64,000 nucleotides of DNA from Enterobacter sp. RIT418 (GTDB lineage: Bacteria > Pseudomonadota > Gammaproteobacteria > Enterobacterales > Enterobacteriaceae), in contig NZ_QBJD02000012.1 of NCBI RefSeq assembly GCF_003057745.1, forward strand, positions 62,001-126,000, in the 5' to 3' direction. Position numbers and translations under genes: made by a program. The notes under the pieces were generated by a model. That model was given only the letters and a program-made list of their open reading frames with translations. It searched no databases and was not told the DNA's origin. Below, in pieces: positions 1 to 9,384 of the stretch (position 1 is its first letter; each line of letters begins with the position of its first letter).

Positions 1-368
1 ATGCGCTGCGGCGCGCCGGTAAACCGCGTGATAATGGCGCTGCGCCACTGATCGGCCAGGTTGAGCACAAGGTCATAGCGTTTCTGGCGAAGCTGAGAGA
101 GAAGCTGCCATTCCTGGCTCATTTGGAAGCGGACCCCCTGCTTTTTCCAGCGGCGGTCGATGGCATAAATGTGGTGGATTTCGCCGTAGGCTGACAACAT
201 ACTCCGGGTTTCTTCATAGAGAAGAACGTCAATCTCAGCATCGGGATAGCGTTCTTTTAAGGCATGAACGACCGGTGTGACCAGCAGCATATCCCCATGG
301 TGACGTAGTTTGATAATCAGAATACGAGAGGGGATTGTCGGTTTTCCGGAGGATGTTTTTAAGGTCAT
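1..368 (-). CDS. waaQ: Lipopolysaccharide heptosyltransferase III WaaQ (RfaQ), partial
   Basis: Only the N-terminal 122 residues lie in the window; the gene runs off the left edge. Translated from the ATG at 368 the protein begins MTLKTSSGKPTIPSRILIIK, followed by the GT9 nucleotide-sugar fold start LRHHGDMLLVTPVVHALK and later DLVLNLADQWRSAIITRF. This matches the family that adds the side-branch heptose to HepII of the inner core at the cytoplasmic face of the inner membrane. The Asp of HHGD sits where the catalytic Asp lies in WaaC and WaaF. It is transcribed away from the deacetylase gene at 480. An AAGAG about 7 nt upstream can serve as ribosome binding site. Confidence 0.92.
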   Translation of the reverse strand, partial: MTLKTSSGKPTIPSRILIIKLRHHGDMLLVTPVVHALKERYPDAEIDVLLYEETRSMLSAYGEIHHIYAIDRRWKKQGVRFQMSQEWQLLSQLRQKRYDLVLNLADQWRSAIITRFTGAPQR

Positions 369-431
369 GCTTAACTCTTCGCCTGAGGCCCAATGGTCGA
401 TTTTAGGTGATTAGTCTGACTGAGAAAAGCT

Positions 432-463
432 TTGTGTTACCCTAGCGAGGGGTAGCGTAACAC
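432..463 (+). promoter_or_regulatory. Inverted repeat with an ops-like core upstream of the deacetylase gene
   Basis: The arms GTGTTAC (433-439) and GTAACAC (457-463) form a perfect inverted repeat. Inside it, on the plus strand, GGTAGCGT (451-458) equals the core of the ops element (consensus GGCGGTAGCGTG) that recruits the antiterminator RfaH to LPS and polysaccharide operons. The first three ops bases are only partly kept (AGG instead of GGC). The site is about 20 nt upstream of the deacetylase start and on its coding strand. RfaH control is inference; the repeat itself is visible. Confidence 0.35.
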
Positions 464-479
464 TGTAAGGATGGTCCCA

Positions 480-1439
480 ATGACTAAACCGGCGTTTCTG
501 ATAACGATTGATACTGAAGGGGATAACCTCTGGCAGAAGCACAGCAGTATCACCACCGAAAACGCGCGCTTTTTACCGCGTTTTCAGTCGCTCTGCGAAA
601 AATACCGTTTTAAACCGGTTTATCTGACCAACTACGAGATGGCGGTCGATCCGTTTTACGTGGAGTTCGCGCGCGACGTCATCGCTCGCGGAACCGGCGA
701 AGTGGGTATGCATCTGCATGCCTGGAACAGCCCGCCGGAGGTGCCGTTAACGGACGACGACTGGCGCTACAAGCCCTATCTTATCGAATATCCCGATGCG
801 CAGATGCGCGAGAAAGTCGAGTTTATGACGCACCTGCTGGAAGACACCTTCCAGACCAAAATGGTTAGCCACCGGGCGGGGCGCTGGGCATTCGATGAGC
901 GCTATGCGCGTTTGCTGGTGGAGCTAGGCTATCAGGTTGATTGCTCGGTCACCCCGAAAGTGGACTGGCGCACGGCAAAAGGCGCTCCGCAGGGGACGGG
1001 CGGTACGGACTATCGTCATTTCCCACATCATGCCTACTTTATGGACGAGAACGACATCAGTAAGCCAGGGACCTCTTCGCTGCTTGAAGTGCCGATGAGT
1101 ATTCAGTACAAGCATTCTGCGCTAATCAATACCCTCAAGCAGGGCTATGACCGCCTGAGAGGTAAGGTTCGCTCACCTTCCGTGAACTGGCTACGCCCTG
1201 CGGGGGGAAACGTCGACACGATGAAACGCGTCGTGCAGCAAACCCTTGAGCAGGGCAGCGATTACGTTGAATACATGCTGCACTCATCGGAATACATGCC
1301 CGGTGGCAGCCCGACGTTTAAAACCGAAGCAGAGATTGAAGGACTGTATGACGATCTTGAAGCGCTGTTCAGTTCGCTGCAAAACCAGTGCGAGGGAATG
1401 ACGCTGGCAGAGTACTACCAGCGTAAAACAGGCGTGTAG
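480..1439 (+). CDS. Polysaccharide deacetylase of the LPS core cluster (WabN/WalW type)
   Basis: This is a 319-residue NodB-fold deacetylase. Visible motifs are the metal/acid motif DTEGD (11-15), the metal-binding HLHAW (78-82), SHRAGRW (130-136) and a C-terminal MLHSSEYMPGG that supplies another His. No signal peptide is present, so it should act in the cytoplasm, probably on a core-oligosaccharide amino sugar before export. In Klebsiella a comparable enzyme (WabN) deacetylates a core GlcNAc put on by WabH. I chose ATG 480: AAGG at 467-470 is 9 nt away, whereas the in-frame ATG at 471 directly abuts it. The gene faces the opposite way to the rest of the cluster and ends 3 nt from the stop of the convergent glycosyltransferase. 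Confidence 0.8.
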   Translation: MTKPAFLITIDTEGDNLWQKHSSITTENARFLPRFQSLCEKYRFKPVYLTNYEMAVDPFYVEFARDVIARGTGEVGMHLHAWNSPPEVPLTDDDWRYKPYLIEYPDAQMREKVEFMTHLLEDTFQTKMVSHRAGRWAFDERYARLLVELGYQVDCSVTPKVDWRTAKGAPQGTGGTDYRHFPHHAYFMDENDISKPGTSSLLEVPMSIQYKHSALINTLKQGYDRLRGKVRSPSVNWLRPAGGNVDTMKRVVQQTLEQGSDYVEYMLHSSEYMPGGSPTFKTEAEIEGLYDDLEALFSSLQNQCEGMTLAEYYQRKTGV

Positions 1440-1442
1440 GGA

Positions 1443-2537
1443 TTATTCGGTAAAGGTGAGGCCCGCACGGGCGAACGCACGGAGCACTTCAAGAGTGTAG
1501 TTATCTTCGTAGAACGGTTCGATAGCCTGTTTGATAATATTACTGTCCGGCAGCGTTTTACCGTTCACGATCTCCTGAAGGTGCTTAACGAAAACGTCCG
1601 GGCGATCGGTCGGATACAGATTCCCGTTAACGCCTTCTTGAATAATATCCGCAGGTCCTGTTTTGCAGTTCGAACTTATGGCGTACACACCATGCGCGCT
1701 GGCTTCGGCAAGGACCATGCAAAACCCTTCAAAGTGAGAGCTGCTGAGTAGGCAAGTGGTTGTCTGCAACGTTTCACGGATATAGCTCCAGGGGTTTTTT
1801 TGCCATCCATGCCAGCATAGCCTGTCCTCGATGCCCACGGCTTTCGCGTATTCCTGCAACATTTCTGTGTCAGCGCCTGCACCAATGATGTCCAGCGTCC
1901 ATGCACCTTTTGTTTGCGCCAGCGCGTCGAACAATCCACGCATATTTTTTTGCCCATCGGCAATAATTCTGCCAACGTAAATAAAGCGCGTACCTTCCGG
2001 CGGGCGAGGGATGCAAACGGGGCTGCGGGCGATAGGGTTGTAGATGGTGGAGATACGGCCGTCTTCAATACCCATCGCAGTCAGCTGCTCGGCGATTTCA
2101 GAGCAAATAGCCAGGTGATAATCGGCCCGCTTTACATATTTTGCTTTATAAAGATTATGCGTTGAGAAATGCAGCCAGGAAAAAATGACCGGCTTCTGCA
2201 AGGTATATTGTCTGGCGACGTTGCTGATAAAACAGGACAGTGTATCGAGCGCAATAATAAGCTCGGGTTTTTCCCGGCTTATCAGCTTACGAAAAGAGTT
2301 TGCGAAAGATAATCGACGGATTTTCGTATTTCTTATGCCTGAGGTGATGCGGCTGTAGTTGCTGTGGGCCAGCCAGTCGTCGCAAACGGTAGCGTTGCCT
2401 TCTTTAAAAAAGACAAAAGAAATATCAATGCCGGGATGACGGGCGCGGAGTAATCGCACTAGCGTGCTGCATACCGTTTCCATCCCTCCCAGGCCGCTTA
2501 ATTCATACCCGGCAATGATAATTTTATTTATCTTCAT
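1443..2537 (-). CDS. GT4 glycosyltransferase of LPS core (RfaB/WabH-like)
   Basis: A 364-residue retaining GT-B enzyme. It has the N-terminal glycine-rich loop GLGGMETV (15-22), the mid-protein YVGR (187-190) and the C-terminal EX7E motif between E270 and E278 (EGFCMVLAE). The closest remembered relatives are E. coli WaaB (UDP-galactose:LPS 1,6-galactosyltransferase) and the Klebsiella GlcNAc transferase WabH; sequence alone does not settle the donor. It is the last gene of the hldD-led operon, 58 nt after waaL, and it converges on the deacetylase. That adjacency favours transfer of an N-acetylated sugar, which is inference. Confidence 0.75.
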   Translation of the reverse strand: MKINKIIIAGYELSGLGGMETVCSTLVRLLRARHPGIDISFVFFKEGNATVCDDWLAHSNYSRITSGIRNTKIRRLSFANSFRKLISREKPELIIALDTLSCFISNVARQYTLQKPVIFSWLHFSTHNLYKAKYVKRADYHLAICSEIAEQLTAMGIEDGRISTIYNPIARSPVCIPRPPEGTRFIYVGRIIADGQKNMRGLFDALAQTKGAWTLDIIGAGADTEMLQEYAKAVGIEDRLCWHGWQKNPWSYIRETLQTTTCLLSSSHFEGFCMVLAEASAHGVYAISSNCKTGPADIIQEGVNGNLYPTDRPDVFVKHLQEIVNGKTLPDSNIIKQAIEPFYEDNYTLEVLRAFARAGLTFTE

Positions 2538-2595
2538 CTCATTAACTCTATGTTATTGGCCCCCCGAGCATATTGCTCAGAGGTATAGTAGTGCG

Positions 2596-3861
2596 TTATT
2601 TCGCAGCGTGTAAAGTCTCAGCCTGTACGGATAATTCTCCTCTTTTCCCGAGAAAAATCATCGCCGTGAGAAGACCAATAACGTAAACAATCGAGCCTTC
2701 CCTGCTGAAGAATATGACATCACTTAAGCCATAAACGATCAGGCTAAGCGTCATCACCATCAGCGTCGGGTTGCGGTTTTGCCAGGCGCACAACAGAAGG
2801 GAGAGGTAAAAGAGAATTAGCGCCCCTGCGCCTGCTATCCCACGCAGCGAGTAGTTATCAATCAGCTCGTTGTGCAAATGGACGTTCATATAAGTGACGG
2901 AGCCACCAAGGGAAGTGTCTTTGGTCGCAAGCTGCTTTATCCGAGCGTTACGTTGCTCTGCGGATTGGCCAAGGGGGGCCGCAGAGCCTGTATTCACGCC
3001 AACCTCGAACATTGCAACGCGTGCTCCGACGGAGGTGCGGCTGTTATTGCTGTTCTGCAGCGTTTTTATATCATGTTGCAGGGCATCTAGCCGCTTTTCT
3101 AACGGCTGTTGAAAAATATAAACCGCCGCTGCCAGCAGGCAGGCAAAGAATACAATCATCTTAATAAGGTGCTGTTTGTTGACGTTGCTGTGGGTAAATG
3201 CAAGAAGCAGACACAGAATCGGATAGCTTAAAATTGCAGCCCTCGTGCCCGTAAAAATAATCGCACTGAAGGTTAAGCCAATGGTAAACGCGAAGAGCAC
3301 ATATCTCACCCAGCCATGTCTATTTAACACCGCATGAAGCAGCAGAATATCGATAACGGTAATGATGTAGGCCGCCATCGTTGCCCGATCAAAACCAAGC
3401 TCAATACGCTGTTCTGAATGGAAGTTGTACTGGTGGATAGCATACACGTTGGCTAATATTCCGCCGATAATGAATATCGAATCCAAGAGTACAGTATTGT
3501 GCTTGATGTTAAAATTTGAAAAAATAAAAATCAATACGGAAAATAGTAATATTATTTTTCCGGACGTTTCATAACTATTGTAGATATCCCAATAGGCGCC
3601 GTTGTTTTTAAACAGTGCGACCCAAATCAAAATCGTGCCTGCTAGCAACAGGGACGCAAGCATCGGCACAAGATTTTTAAGAGGCTTGTTGATTCTTTTA
3701 TAGCATATAAACATGGCTAAAATAGCCACATAACCCGCCGTGTAGAAAATTTTTCGTGGACGAGCTGAATCAAAAATAAGCAGATACTGGGATGCTAACA
3801 TCATTAAAAAAGCAATAAAAAGCACTACGTCGAGCGAAAGCTTATTTTTTATTGTTTTCAT
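2596..3861 (-). CDS. waaL: O-antigen ligase WaaL (RfaL)
   Basis: A 421-residue polytopic inner-membrane protein with about 12 hydrophobic segments and a large periplasmic loop. It joins undecaprenyl-linked O-antigen to the lipid A-core acceptor in the periplasm. The Wzy_C-type features are TGTRAA with Arg at about 207 and HLHNEL with His at about 328 and 330, in the loop where WaaL enzymes carry their essential Arg and His. I start it at the ATG at 3861, with GGAAG 6 nt upstream; longer in-frame extensions have no hydrophobic start. It overlaps the upstream glycosyltransferase by 20 nt, suggesting translational coupling. It is AT-richer than waaC and waaF, as is usual for the variable part of this locus. 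Confidence 0.87.
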   Translation of the reverse strand: MKTIKNKLSLDVVLFIAFLMMLASQYLLIFDSARPRKIFYTAGYVAILAMFICYKRINKPLKNLVPMLASLLLAGTILIWVALFKNNGAYWDIYNSYETSGKIILLFSVLIFIFSNFNIKHNTVLLDSIFIIGGILANVYAIHQYNFHSEQRIELGFDRATMAAYIITVIDILLLHAVLNRHGWVRYVLFAFTIGLTFSAIIFTGTRAAILSYPILCLLLAFTHSNVNKQHLIKMIVFFACLLAAAVYIFQQPLEKRLDALQHDIKTLQNSNNSRTSVGARVAMFEVGVNTGSAAPLGQSAEQRNARIKQLATKDTSLGGSVTYMNVHLHNELIDNYSLRGIAGAGALILFYLSLLLCAWQNRNPTLMVMTLSLIVYGLSDVIFFSREGSIVYVIGLLTAMIFLGKRGELSVQAETLHAAK

Positions 3862-5017
3862 CAACAACTTCCAAAATTGTAGCGTTAAATTCGCTAATGA
3901 AATTTTTATAATCAAAATGTTGGGCGACATGCGCAAATGCATTTGCACGCCAGGTCGCATAATCATCGCCAGCGATTTTTATCACAGCATTAGCCACGGC
4001 ATGGTGATCCATCAGCATCGGGCTCACGAGACGATCCTGCTCGGGAGAATAGACGTCATAGGGGAAATTCACGTTTATGCCGGTTAACGCCTGGTGTGCT
4101 TCCGGTGCTACGTCGGGAACAATGCCCACGCCGCATACGCCGTCTTCAACCACTTCCGGCTGTCCGTCAATCATCGGGAAAACCACCGGTACGCCGTAGA
4201 ACAGGGCTTCCATACATGAGAGTCCAAAGGGTTCCGTCACGGGGGTGCTTAGATAAATGTCGATCGCGTTAAAAAAGCCGCTCAAATCGTCTTTGAAGCC
4301 TAAAAAGTTGACGTGCTTAGTGATGCCGAGTTTTTCAGCCAGCTGGCGAAAAGCGTCTTCGTCTGGGCCCTTACCGGCAATGTCCAGCGTCACGTCCATA
4401 CCGCGATCCTGAAGCGATTTGAGCGCCAGCAGCGCCACGCTAATGCCTTTTAATCCTACGAGACGGGCAGCGACGCCTAAACTCAGCGGCGCGCTCAGCG
4501 TTTTTTCACCCTTGTTTATGCCCGGCGGCGGCTGGATGCGGTTGATCACCGTTTTAACCGGACAGTCAGGATCGAAGCGCAGTTCCATAACGCGCTTTGA
4601 GGCTTTTGCTGCGGAGATACATCCATCAAGCAACGCAAAAAAAGCCAAATTCTTCCTGCTGTGCGCATACCGCCATGAGCAGCCGTGATCGTAATAGATA
4701 ACTTTCCCTCGCGAAGGTTTGCCTGCAAAACCGGGGATCAGATCCCAGATGATTACCGCATCAGGTTTTGCAAACCAGAGCTTTGTCTGTAGGGCAAATT
4801 TTCGCATAAAGACGGGATATTTCAGCGTGACAGAATTTATGATTCTGTTAACAAAGGTTATTTTCTTACCCGGTAAATGCTGCTCGATTTCAGGACCGAT
4901 ATGGTTGCTGATGCAAAAAATAATATCGTCTGCGGAAGTCGCGTCGTTGATATATTGCAGGAACAGGCGTTCAACACCGCCCATCTTTGCGAGGTTAATA
5001 ATATGAAGCTTCCGCAT
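3842..5017 (-). CDS. GT4 family LPS core glycosyltransferase
   Basis: A 391-residue GT-B enzyme with the N-terminal loop KMGGVERL, a mid-protein GKGPDEDAF segment and a C-terminal EPFGLSCMEALFYG containing the EX7E signature. It belongs with the core-extension transferases found between waaC and waaL in Klebsiella and Enterobacter. Donor and acceptor cannot be read from sequence. I start it at ATG 5017, where the waaC stop TGA shares its last base (TGATG) and AGGAG lies 7 nt upstream; a TTG three bases earlier is the alternative. Its 3' end overlaps waaL. Confidence 0.8.
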   Translation of the reverse strand: MRKLHIINLAKMGGVERLFLQYINDATSADDIIFCISNHIGPEIEQHLPGKKITFVNRIINSVTLKYPVFMRKFALQTKLWFAKPDAVIIWDLIPGFAGKPSRGKVIYYDHGCSWRYAHSRKNLAFFALLDGCISAAKASKRVMELRFDPDCPVKTVINRIQPPPGINKGEKTLSAPLSLGVAARLVGLKGISVALLALKSLQDRGMDVTLDIAGKGPDEDAFRQLAEKLGITKHVNFLGFKDDLSGFFNAIDIYLSTPVTEPFGLSCMEALFYGVPVVFPMIDGQPEVVEDGVCGVGIVPDVAPEAHQALTGINVNFPYDVYSPEQDRLVSPMLMDHHAVANAVIKIAGDDYATWRANAFAHVAQHFDYKNFISEFNATILEVVDENNKK

Positions 5018-5985
5018 CAAAACGCTCCTGTTCCTTTAATAAAATCATAAATTTCCTGAGGGGAAATATCGGACATTAATCCGCTTTTTGAAAGGAGATA
5101 ATGCTGATTTTGGCCGTAGCCGCCGATCAAACCCGGGTCCGTCGGCCCGTACAGCGTGACGTTAGGGCGGCTTAACGCCGCGCTAAGATGGCTCAGACCG
5201 GTATCCACCGAAACAATCTGTTTAGCATTTGCCAGCTGCCGCGCAACGTTCTCAAGGCTCATGCGCGGTAAAACCGTTACATTCGCCGAGCCTTCCGCCA
5301 GCCGCTTCGCACGTGCTTCCTCATGGGGCGCGCCCCACGGCAGCCGAATCTCAATATCATGCTCCGCCAGCAGCTGGATTAACGCTTTCCAGTGGGATTC
5401 CGGCCAGTGCTTATCATCGCGCGTGGTGGCATGAAGAAAGATGAAATACGGTTTATGACCGTCATCGCCTGCCTGCTGGAAACGCTGGGCGATCGCGTAA
5501 TCCCCCTGCGCGTCCGGTTTTGCATAGCCGAGGCTTTTAGCAAACAGCTCGCGAATACGTTCTACGGCATGCTGATCTTTTGCGATGTGATGGCGGCGAT
5601 TGTAAAACAGGCTCGCCAGCGGTTCGCGGGCGGTTTGCCAGTCCATGCCGTGCTTTACGCCATGCGCCAGACGCGTGACCAGCGCGGCGCTTTTGACCAG
5701 CCCCTGCGCGTCGATAATGGCATCGTAGCGCTGAGCCTGCACCGCCTCGCGAAACGCCTTACGTTCGGCTTTGATCGGCGCGGAGAACCACGCTTTGCGC
5801 CAGCGGCGGATTGCCACAGGAATGACGCGGTCCACGGCCTCATGCCATGTAGGGATCTGCGCAAAGCCTTCTTCGACCACCCAGTCAAAGCGAATGCCGG
5901 GAATGGCGCGCATGGCGTCCGTCAGCGACGGCAGGGTGTGGAGCACATCCCCCATGGAGGACGTTTTAACGATCAATACCCGCAT
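5017..5985 (-). CDS. waaC: Lipopolysaccharide heptosyltransferase I WaaC (RfaC)
   Basis: At 322 residues it is close to the usual WaaC length. This GT9 enzyme adds the first L-glycero-D-manno-heptose to Kdo2-lipid A. The start MRVLIVKTSSMGDVLHTLPS carries the catalytic Asp13, and the C-terminal half has VSVDTGLSHLSAAL and TLYGPTDP, the ADP-heptose site. It lies third in hldD-waaF-waaC, 3 nt after waaF, with AAGGA 6 nt before the ATG. Its stop overlaps the next start. Confidence 0.96.
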   Translation of the reverse strand: MRVLIVKTSSMGDVLHTLPSLTDAMRAIPGIRFDWVVEEGFAQIPTWHEAVDRVIPVAIRRWRKAWFSAPIKAERKAFREAVQAQRYDAIIDAQGLVKSAALVTRLAHGVKHGMDWQTAREPLASLFYNRRHHIAKDQHAVERIRELFAKSLGYAKPDAQGDYAIAQRFQQAGDDGHKPYFIFLHATTRDDKHWPESHWKALIQLLAEHDIEIRLPWGAPHEEARAKRLAEGSANVTVLPRMSLENVARQLANAKQIVSVDTGLSHLSAALSRPNVTLYGPTDPGLIGGYGQNQHYLLSKSGLMSDISPQEIYDFIKGTGAF

Positions 5986-5988
5986 GCG

Positions 5989-7035
5989 TTATCCTTCTTC
6001 GCTCAACAGCAGTTCGTTAAGCTCTTCGAGGACGCGCTGCGGCGTAATGTCGATCAGGCTCTGGTGATAGCCTTCAGCGGCATCGCCTTTACGGACTTTG
6101 TGGTAGCCGGTAATCAGGCGAATGACGCGCGCTTTATGGGACAGCGGCGGCGTGAAGTCCGGGCTGCTTGGGCCGTACAGCGCCACCAGCGGGCGGTTCA
6201 GCGCGGCGGCGACGTGCATCAGGCCGGAGTCGTTCGTCACCACGGCCTTGCAGGCGGCAAGCAGAATAACGGCCTGCTCCAGCTGGGTTTCCCCGGCCAG
6301 ATTACGGCACCAGGCCTGCTGTTCGGTACTTAATGCGGCGAGAATTTCGTTGCCCGCGTCGTGATCCTTCGCGGAGCCAAACAGCACGATCTGATGGCCT
6401 TCGTCGATAAGCTCTTTAGCCAGTTCCGCATAGTGATAGTGCGGCCAGCGTTTTGCCGGGCCGAACTCCGCGCCGGGACAAAAGCCGATCATCGGGCGCT
6501 CAGACGAAAGTCCAAACGCGTTGCAGGTGTGGGATTTCTCCCCGTCGTTGACCTGCAGCTGTGGCCAAAGAAGCGGCTGCGGCAGGTCTTTCGCGCTGCG
6601 CATCACGCCCTTGTCGTAGGCCAGCGCCACATAGCGCTCGACCATCAGCGGCCAGGCTTCTTTATCCAGCACGCGCGCGTCGTTCAGCAGGCCGTAGCGC
6701 ATTTCACCGCGCCAGCCGGTGCGGTGCGGGATGCCCGCAAAGAAAGGCACGAGAGCGGATTTGAATGAGTTAGGCAGCACGTAGGCGCGATCGTAGCGCT
6801 TGTCGCGCAGGCTGTGCCCAAGCTTGCGGCGTTCACCAATTTCCAGTGCCCCGTGGCCGAGCGGCATCGGAATCGCTTCGTTGACTTCCGGCATACGCGA
6901 CAGCAGCGGACGGCACCACGCGGGTGCCATCACGTCGATGATTGCCTGGGGATAGCGCGCCTTGAGCGTGCGATAAAGACTTTGCGACATCATCATGTCG
7001 CCCACCCATGACGGGCCGATCACCAGAATTCTCAT
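5989..7035 (-). CDS. waaF: ADP-heptose:LPS heptosyltransferase II WaaF (RfaF)
   Basis: A 348-residue GT9 enzyme that adds the second inner-core heptose. MRILVIGPSWVGDMMMSQSL gives the catalytic Asp13; VVTNDSGLMHVAAAL and ALYGPSSPDFTPP form the ADP-heptose site. The length equals that of the E. coli protein. It is 2 nt downstream of hldD and 3 nt upstream of waaC, so the three inner-core heptose genes form one transcription unit. Confidence 0.97.
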   Translation of the reverse strand: MRILVIGPSWVGDMMMSQSLYRTLKARYPQAIIDVMAPAWCRPLLSRMPEVNEAIPMPLGHGALEIGERRKLGHSLRDKRYDRAYVLPNSFKSALVPFFAGIPHRTGWRGEMRYGLLNDARVLDKEAWPLMVERYVALAYDKGVMRSAKDLPQPLLWPQLQVNDGEKSHTCNAFGLSSERPMIGFCPGAEFGPAKRWPHYHYAELAKELIDEGHQIVLFGSAKDHDAGNEILAALSTEQQAWCRNLAGETQLEQAVILLAACKAVVTNDSGLMHVAAALNRPLVALYGPSSPDFTPPLSHKARVIRLITGYHKVRKGDAAEGYHQSLIDITPQRVLEELNELLLSEEG

Positions 7036-7037
7036 AC

Positions 7038-7970
7038 TTACGCGTCGCGGTTCAGCCAGGCCATATATTCCGTTACGCCTTCGGCAACGGTCTTGAACGG
7101 CTTGTCGTAGCCCGCTTTACGCAGGTTAGTCAGGTCTGCCTGAGTGAATGCCTGGTAGCGGCCTTTCAGCTTATCCGGGAACGGAATGTACTCGATGCTG
7201 CCTTTTTTGTGGTACGCCAGCGTCGCGTCTGCCACCGCCTGGAAGGATTCCGCGCGGCCCGTGCCCAGGTTAAAGATGCCGGATACGCCGTTTTCCCAGA
7301 ACCACAAGTTGACTGCCGCCACGTCGCCCACGTAGACGAAGTCGCGCTTGAAGCCGTCGCTGCCTTCGAACAGTTTCGGGCTTTCACCGTTGTTCAACTG
7401 TGTGTTCAGGTGGAACGCCACGCTCGCCATGCTGCCTTTGTGGCCTTCGCGCGGCCCATAGACGTTGAAGTAGCGGAAGCCAACGATCTGCGAGTTCGCT
7501 TCCGGCAGGATCTGGCGCACATATTCGTCGAACAGGAACTTGGAGTAACCGTAGACGTTCAGCGGCTGCTCGTATTCGCGGGATTCGATAAAGTCAGACG
7601 TGCGGCCGCCGTAGGTTGCCGCAGAAGAGGCGTACAGGAACGGAATTTCACGCTCCAGGCAGTAGTGCAGGATCTCTTTGGAGTACTGATAGTTGTTGTC
7701 CATCATGTACTTGCCGTCCCACTCGGTGGTGGAAGAGCACGCGCCTTCGTGGAAGATGGCTTCGATCTCGCCGAACTCTTCACCTGCCATAATCTGGATA
7801 AGGAAGTCTTCTTTATCCATATAGTCAGCGATGTTCAGATCCACCAGGTTCACAAACTTGGTGCCGTCTTTCAGGTTATCCACCACCAGGATGTCGGTGA
7901 TGCCTTTGTCATTGAGGGCCTTAACGATGTTGCTGCCGATAAAGCCCGCGCCGCCGGTAACGATGATCAT
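7038..7970 (-). CDS. hldD: ADP-L-glycero-D-manno-heptose 6-epimerase HldD (RfaD)
   Basis: A 310-residue extended short-chain dehydrogenase that converts ADP-D-glycero- to ADP-L-glycero-D-manno-heptose, the donor for WaaC and WaaF. The NADP-binding GGAGFIG lies at 6-12 and the catalytic pair is Y140/K144 (YGYSK). The start is the ATG at 7970, with AAAGG 8 nt upstream. An upstream in-frame start would add 11 residues with no family match. It heads the LPS core operon and diverges from kbl. Confidence 0.97.
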   Translation of the reverse strand: MIIVTGGAGFIGSNIVKALNDKGITDILVVDNLKDGTKFVNLVDLNIADYMDKEDFLIQIMAGEEFGEIEAIFHEGACSSTTEWDGKYMMDNNYQYSKEILHYCLEREIPFLYASSAATYGGRTSDFIESREYEQPLNVYGYSKFLFDEYVRQILPEANSQIVGFRYFNVYGPREGHKGSMASVAFHLNTQLNNGESPKLFEGSDGFKRDFVYVGDVAAVNLWFWENGVSGIFNLGTGRAESFQAVADATLAYHKKGSIEYIPFPDKLKGRYQAFTQADLTNLRKAGYDKPFKTVAEGVTEYMAWLNRDA

Positions 7971-8178
7971 AACTGTAACCTTTGAAGTATGAGTCGGGGA
8001 CAATCCCGAACGCTAATCTCTTTATCATATCATCTCAATGCTCAGGCTTCATTCACCTTCACAGCGCAGGGGTACGCGTGATTTATGCTGCAAAAACGAC
8101 AAGAGATACTGCGTCATCTCGTCATAAACTATAGGTTTGGGTAATATGTCCCGAAATTTGCCGAGTCTGGAGAATGCA
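7971..8178. promoter_or_regulatory. Divergent promoter region hldD / kbl
   Basis: This 208-nt gap must hold promoters for the LPS core operon (leftward) and kbl-tdh (rightward). A TATGAT hexamer on the minus strand (8029-8024) is a possible hldD -10 without a good -35. E. coli has yibB here; it is absent and no ORF replaces it. Confidence 0.45.
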
Positions 8179-9375
8179 ATGCGTGGTGATTTTTACAAAC
8201 AGTTAAACAGCGACCTCGACACCGCCCGTGCGGAAGGGTTGTTCAAAGAAGAGCGTATTATCACGTCTGCACAGCAGGCGGACATCACCGTTGCCGACGG
8301 CAGCCACGTGATCAACTTTTGTGCGAACAACTACTTAGGCCTGGCGAATCACCCAGAGCTGATTGCCGCGGCGAAAAGCGGCATGGACTCCCACGGCTTC
8401 GGCATGGCCTCCGTGCGCTTTATCTGCGGCACCCAGGACAGCCACAAGCAGCTCGAGCAGAAGCTGGCCAACTTCCTCGGAATGGAAGATGCGATCCTGT
8501 ACTCCTCCTGCTTCGATGCCAACGGCGGCCTGTTTGAAACCCTGCTCGGCGCTGAAGACGCAATTATCTCCGACGCCCTGAACCACGCCTCCATCATCGA
8601 CGGCGTGCGCCTGTGCAAAGCGAAGCGCTTCCGCTACGCCAACAACGATATGGTCGAGCTGGAAGAACGCCTGAAGGAGGCGCGCGCGGCTGGCGCTCGC
8701 CACGTGCTGATCGCCACCGACGGCGTGTTCTCCATGGACGGCGTGATCGCCAACCTGAAGGGCGTGTGCGACCTGGCCGATAAATACGACGCGCTGGTGA
8801 TGGTCGATGACTCCCACGCCGTTGGTTTTGTCGGCGAAAACGGCCGCGGCTCGCACGAATACTGCGACGTGATGGGCCGCGTGGACATCATCACCGGCAC
8901 GCTGGGCAAAGCGCTCGGCGGCGCGTCCGGCGGCTATACCGCCGCGCGTAAAGAAGTGGTTGAGTGGCTGCGCCAGCGCTCCCGCCCGTATCTGTTCTCC
9001 AACTCCCTGGCTCCGGCGATCGTTGCCGCGTCCATCAAAGTGCTGGAGATGGTGGAGTCCGGCGCTGAGCTGCGCGACCGCCTGTGGGCTAACGCGCGCC
9101 TGTTCCGTGAGAAAATGAGTGCGGCAGGCTTCACCCTGGCCGGTGCCGACCATGCGATCATTCCGGTGATGCTGGGCGACGCGGTGGTGGCGCAGAAATT
9201 TGCCCGCGAGCTGCAAAAAGAGGGGATTTACGTCACCGGGTTCTTCTTCCCGGTGGTGCCAAAAGGTCAGGCGCGAATCCGCACCCAGATGTCTGCGGCG
9301 CATTCGCCTGAACAAATTGAGCGTGCGGTGGAAGCCTTTACCCGCATCGGCAAACAGCTGGGCGTAATTGCCTGA
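8179..9375 (+). CDS. kbl: Glycine C-acetyltransferase (2-amino-3-ketobutyrate CoA ligase)
   Basis: A 398-residue, PLP-dependent alpha-oxoamine synthase. It cleaves 2-amino-3-ketobutyrate with CoA to glycine and acetyl-CoA, the second step of threonine degradation. The PLP lysine is K244 in [18 protein letters not shown] and DDSHAVGF are typical of the fold. I use ATG 8179 ([10 protein letters not shown]) because GGAG lies 6 nt upstream and the length equals the E. coli enzyme; an in-frame start at 8137 would add 14 residues. tdh begins 9 nt after its stop. Confidence 0.97.
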   Translation: MRGDFYKQLNSDLDTARAEGLFKEERIITSAQQADITVADGSHVINFCANNYLGLANHPELIAAAKSGMDSHGFGMASVRFICGTQDSHKQLEQKLANFLGMEDAILYSSCFDANGGLFETLLGAEDAIISDALNHASIIDGVRLCKAKRFRYANNDMVELEERLKEARAAGARHVLIATDGVFSMDGVIANLKGVCDLADKYDALVMVDDSHAVGFVGENGRGSHEYCDVMGRVDIITGTLGKALGGASGGYTAARKEVVEWLRQRSRPYLFSNSLAPAIVAASIKVLEMVESGAELRDRLWANARLFREKMSAAGFTLAGADHAIIPVMLGDAVVAQKFARELQKEGIYVTGFFFPVVPKGQARIRTQMSAAHSPEQIERAVEAFTRIGKQLGVIA

Positions 9376-9384
9376 GGACGTGTG

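Noticed and set aside
471-479. ATG 471 as start of the deacetylase
   Set aside because: It directly abuts the AAGG that would have to act as its ribosome binding site; ATG 480 has proper spacing.
5392-7985. Several plus-strand frames opposite waaC, waaF and hldD
   Set aside because: All are shadows of intact heptose genes; their ends do not match any family.
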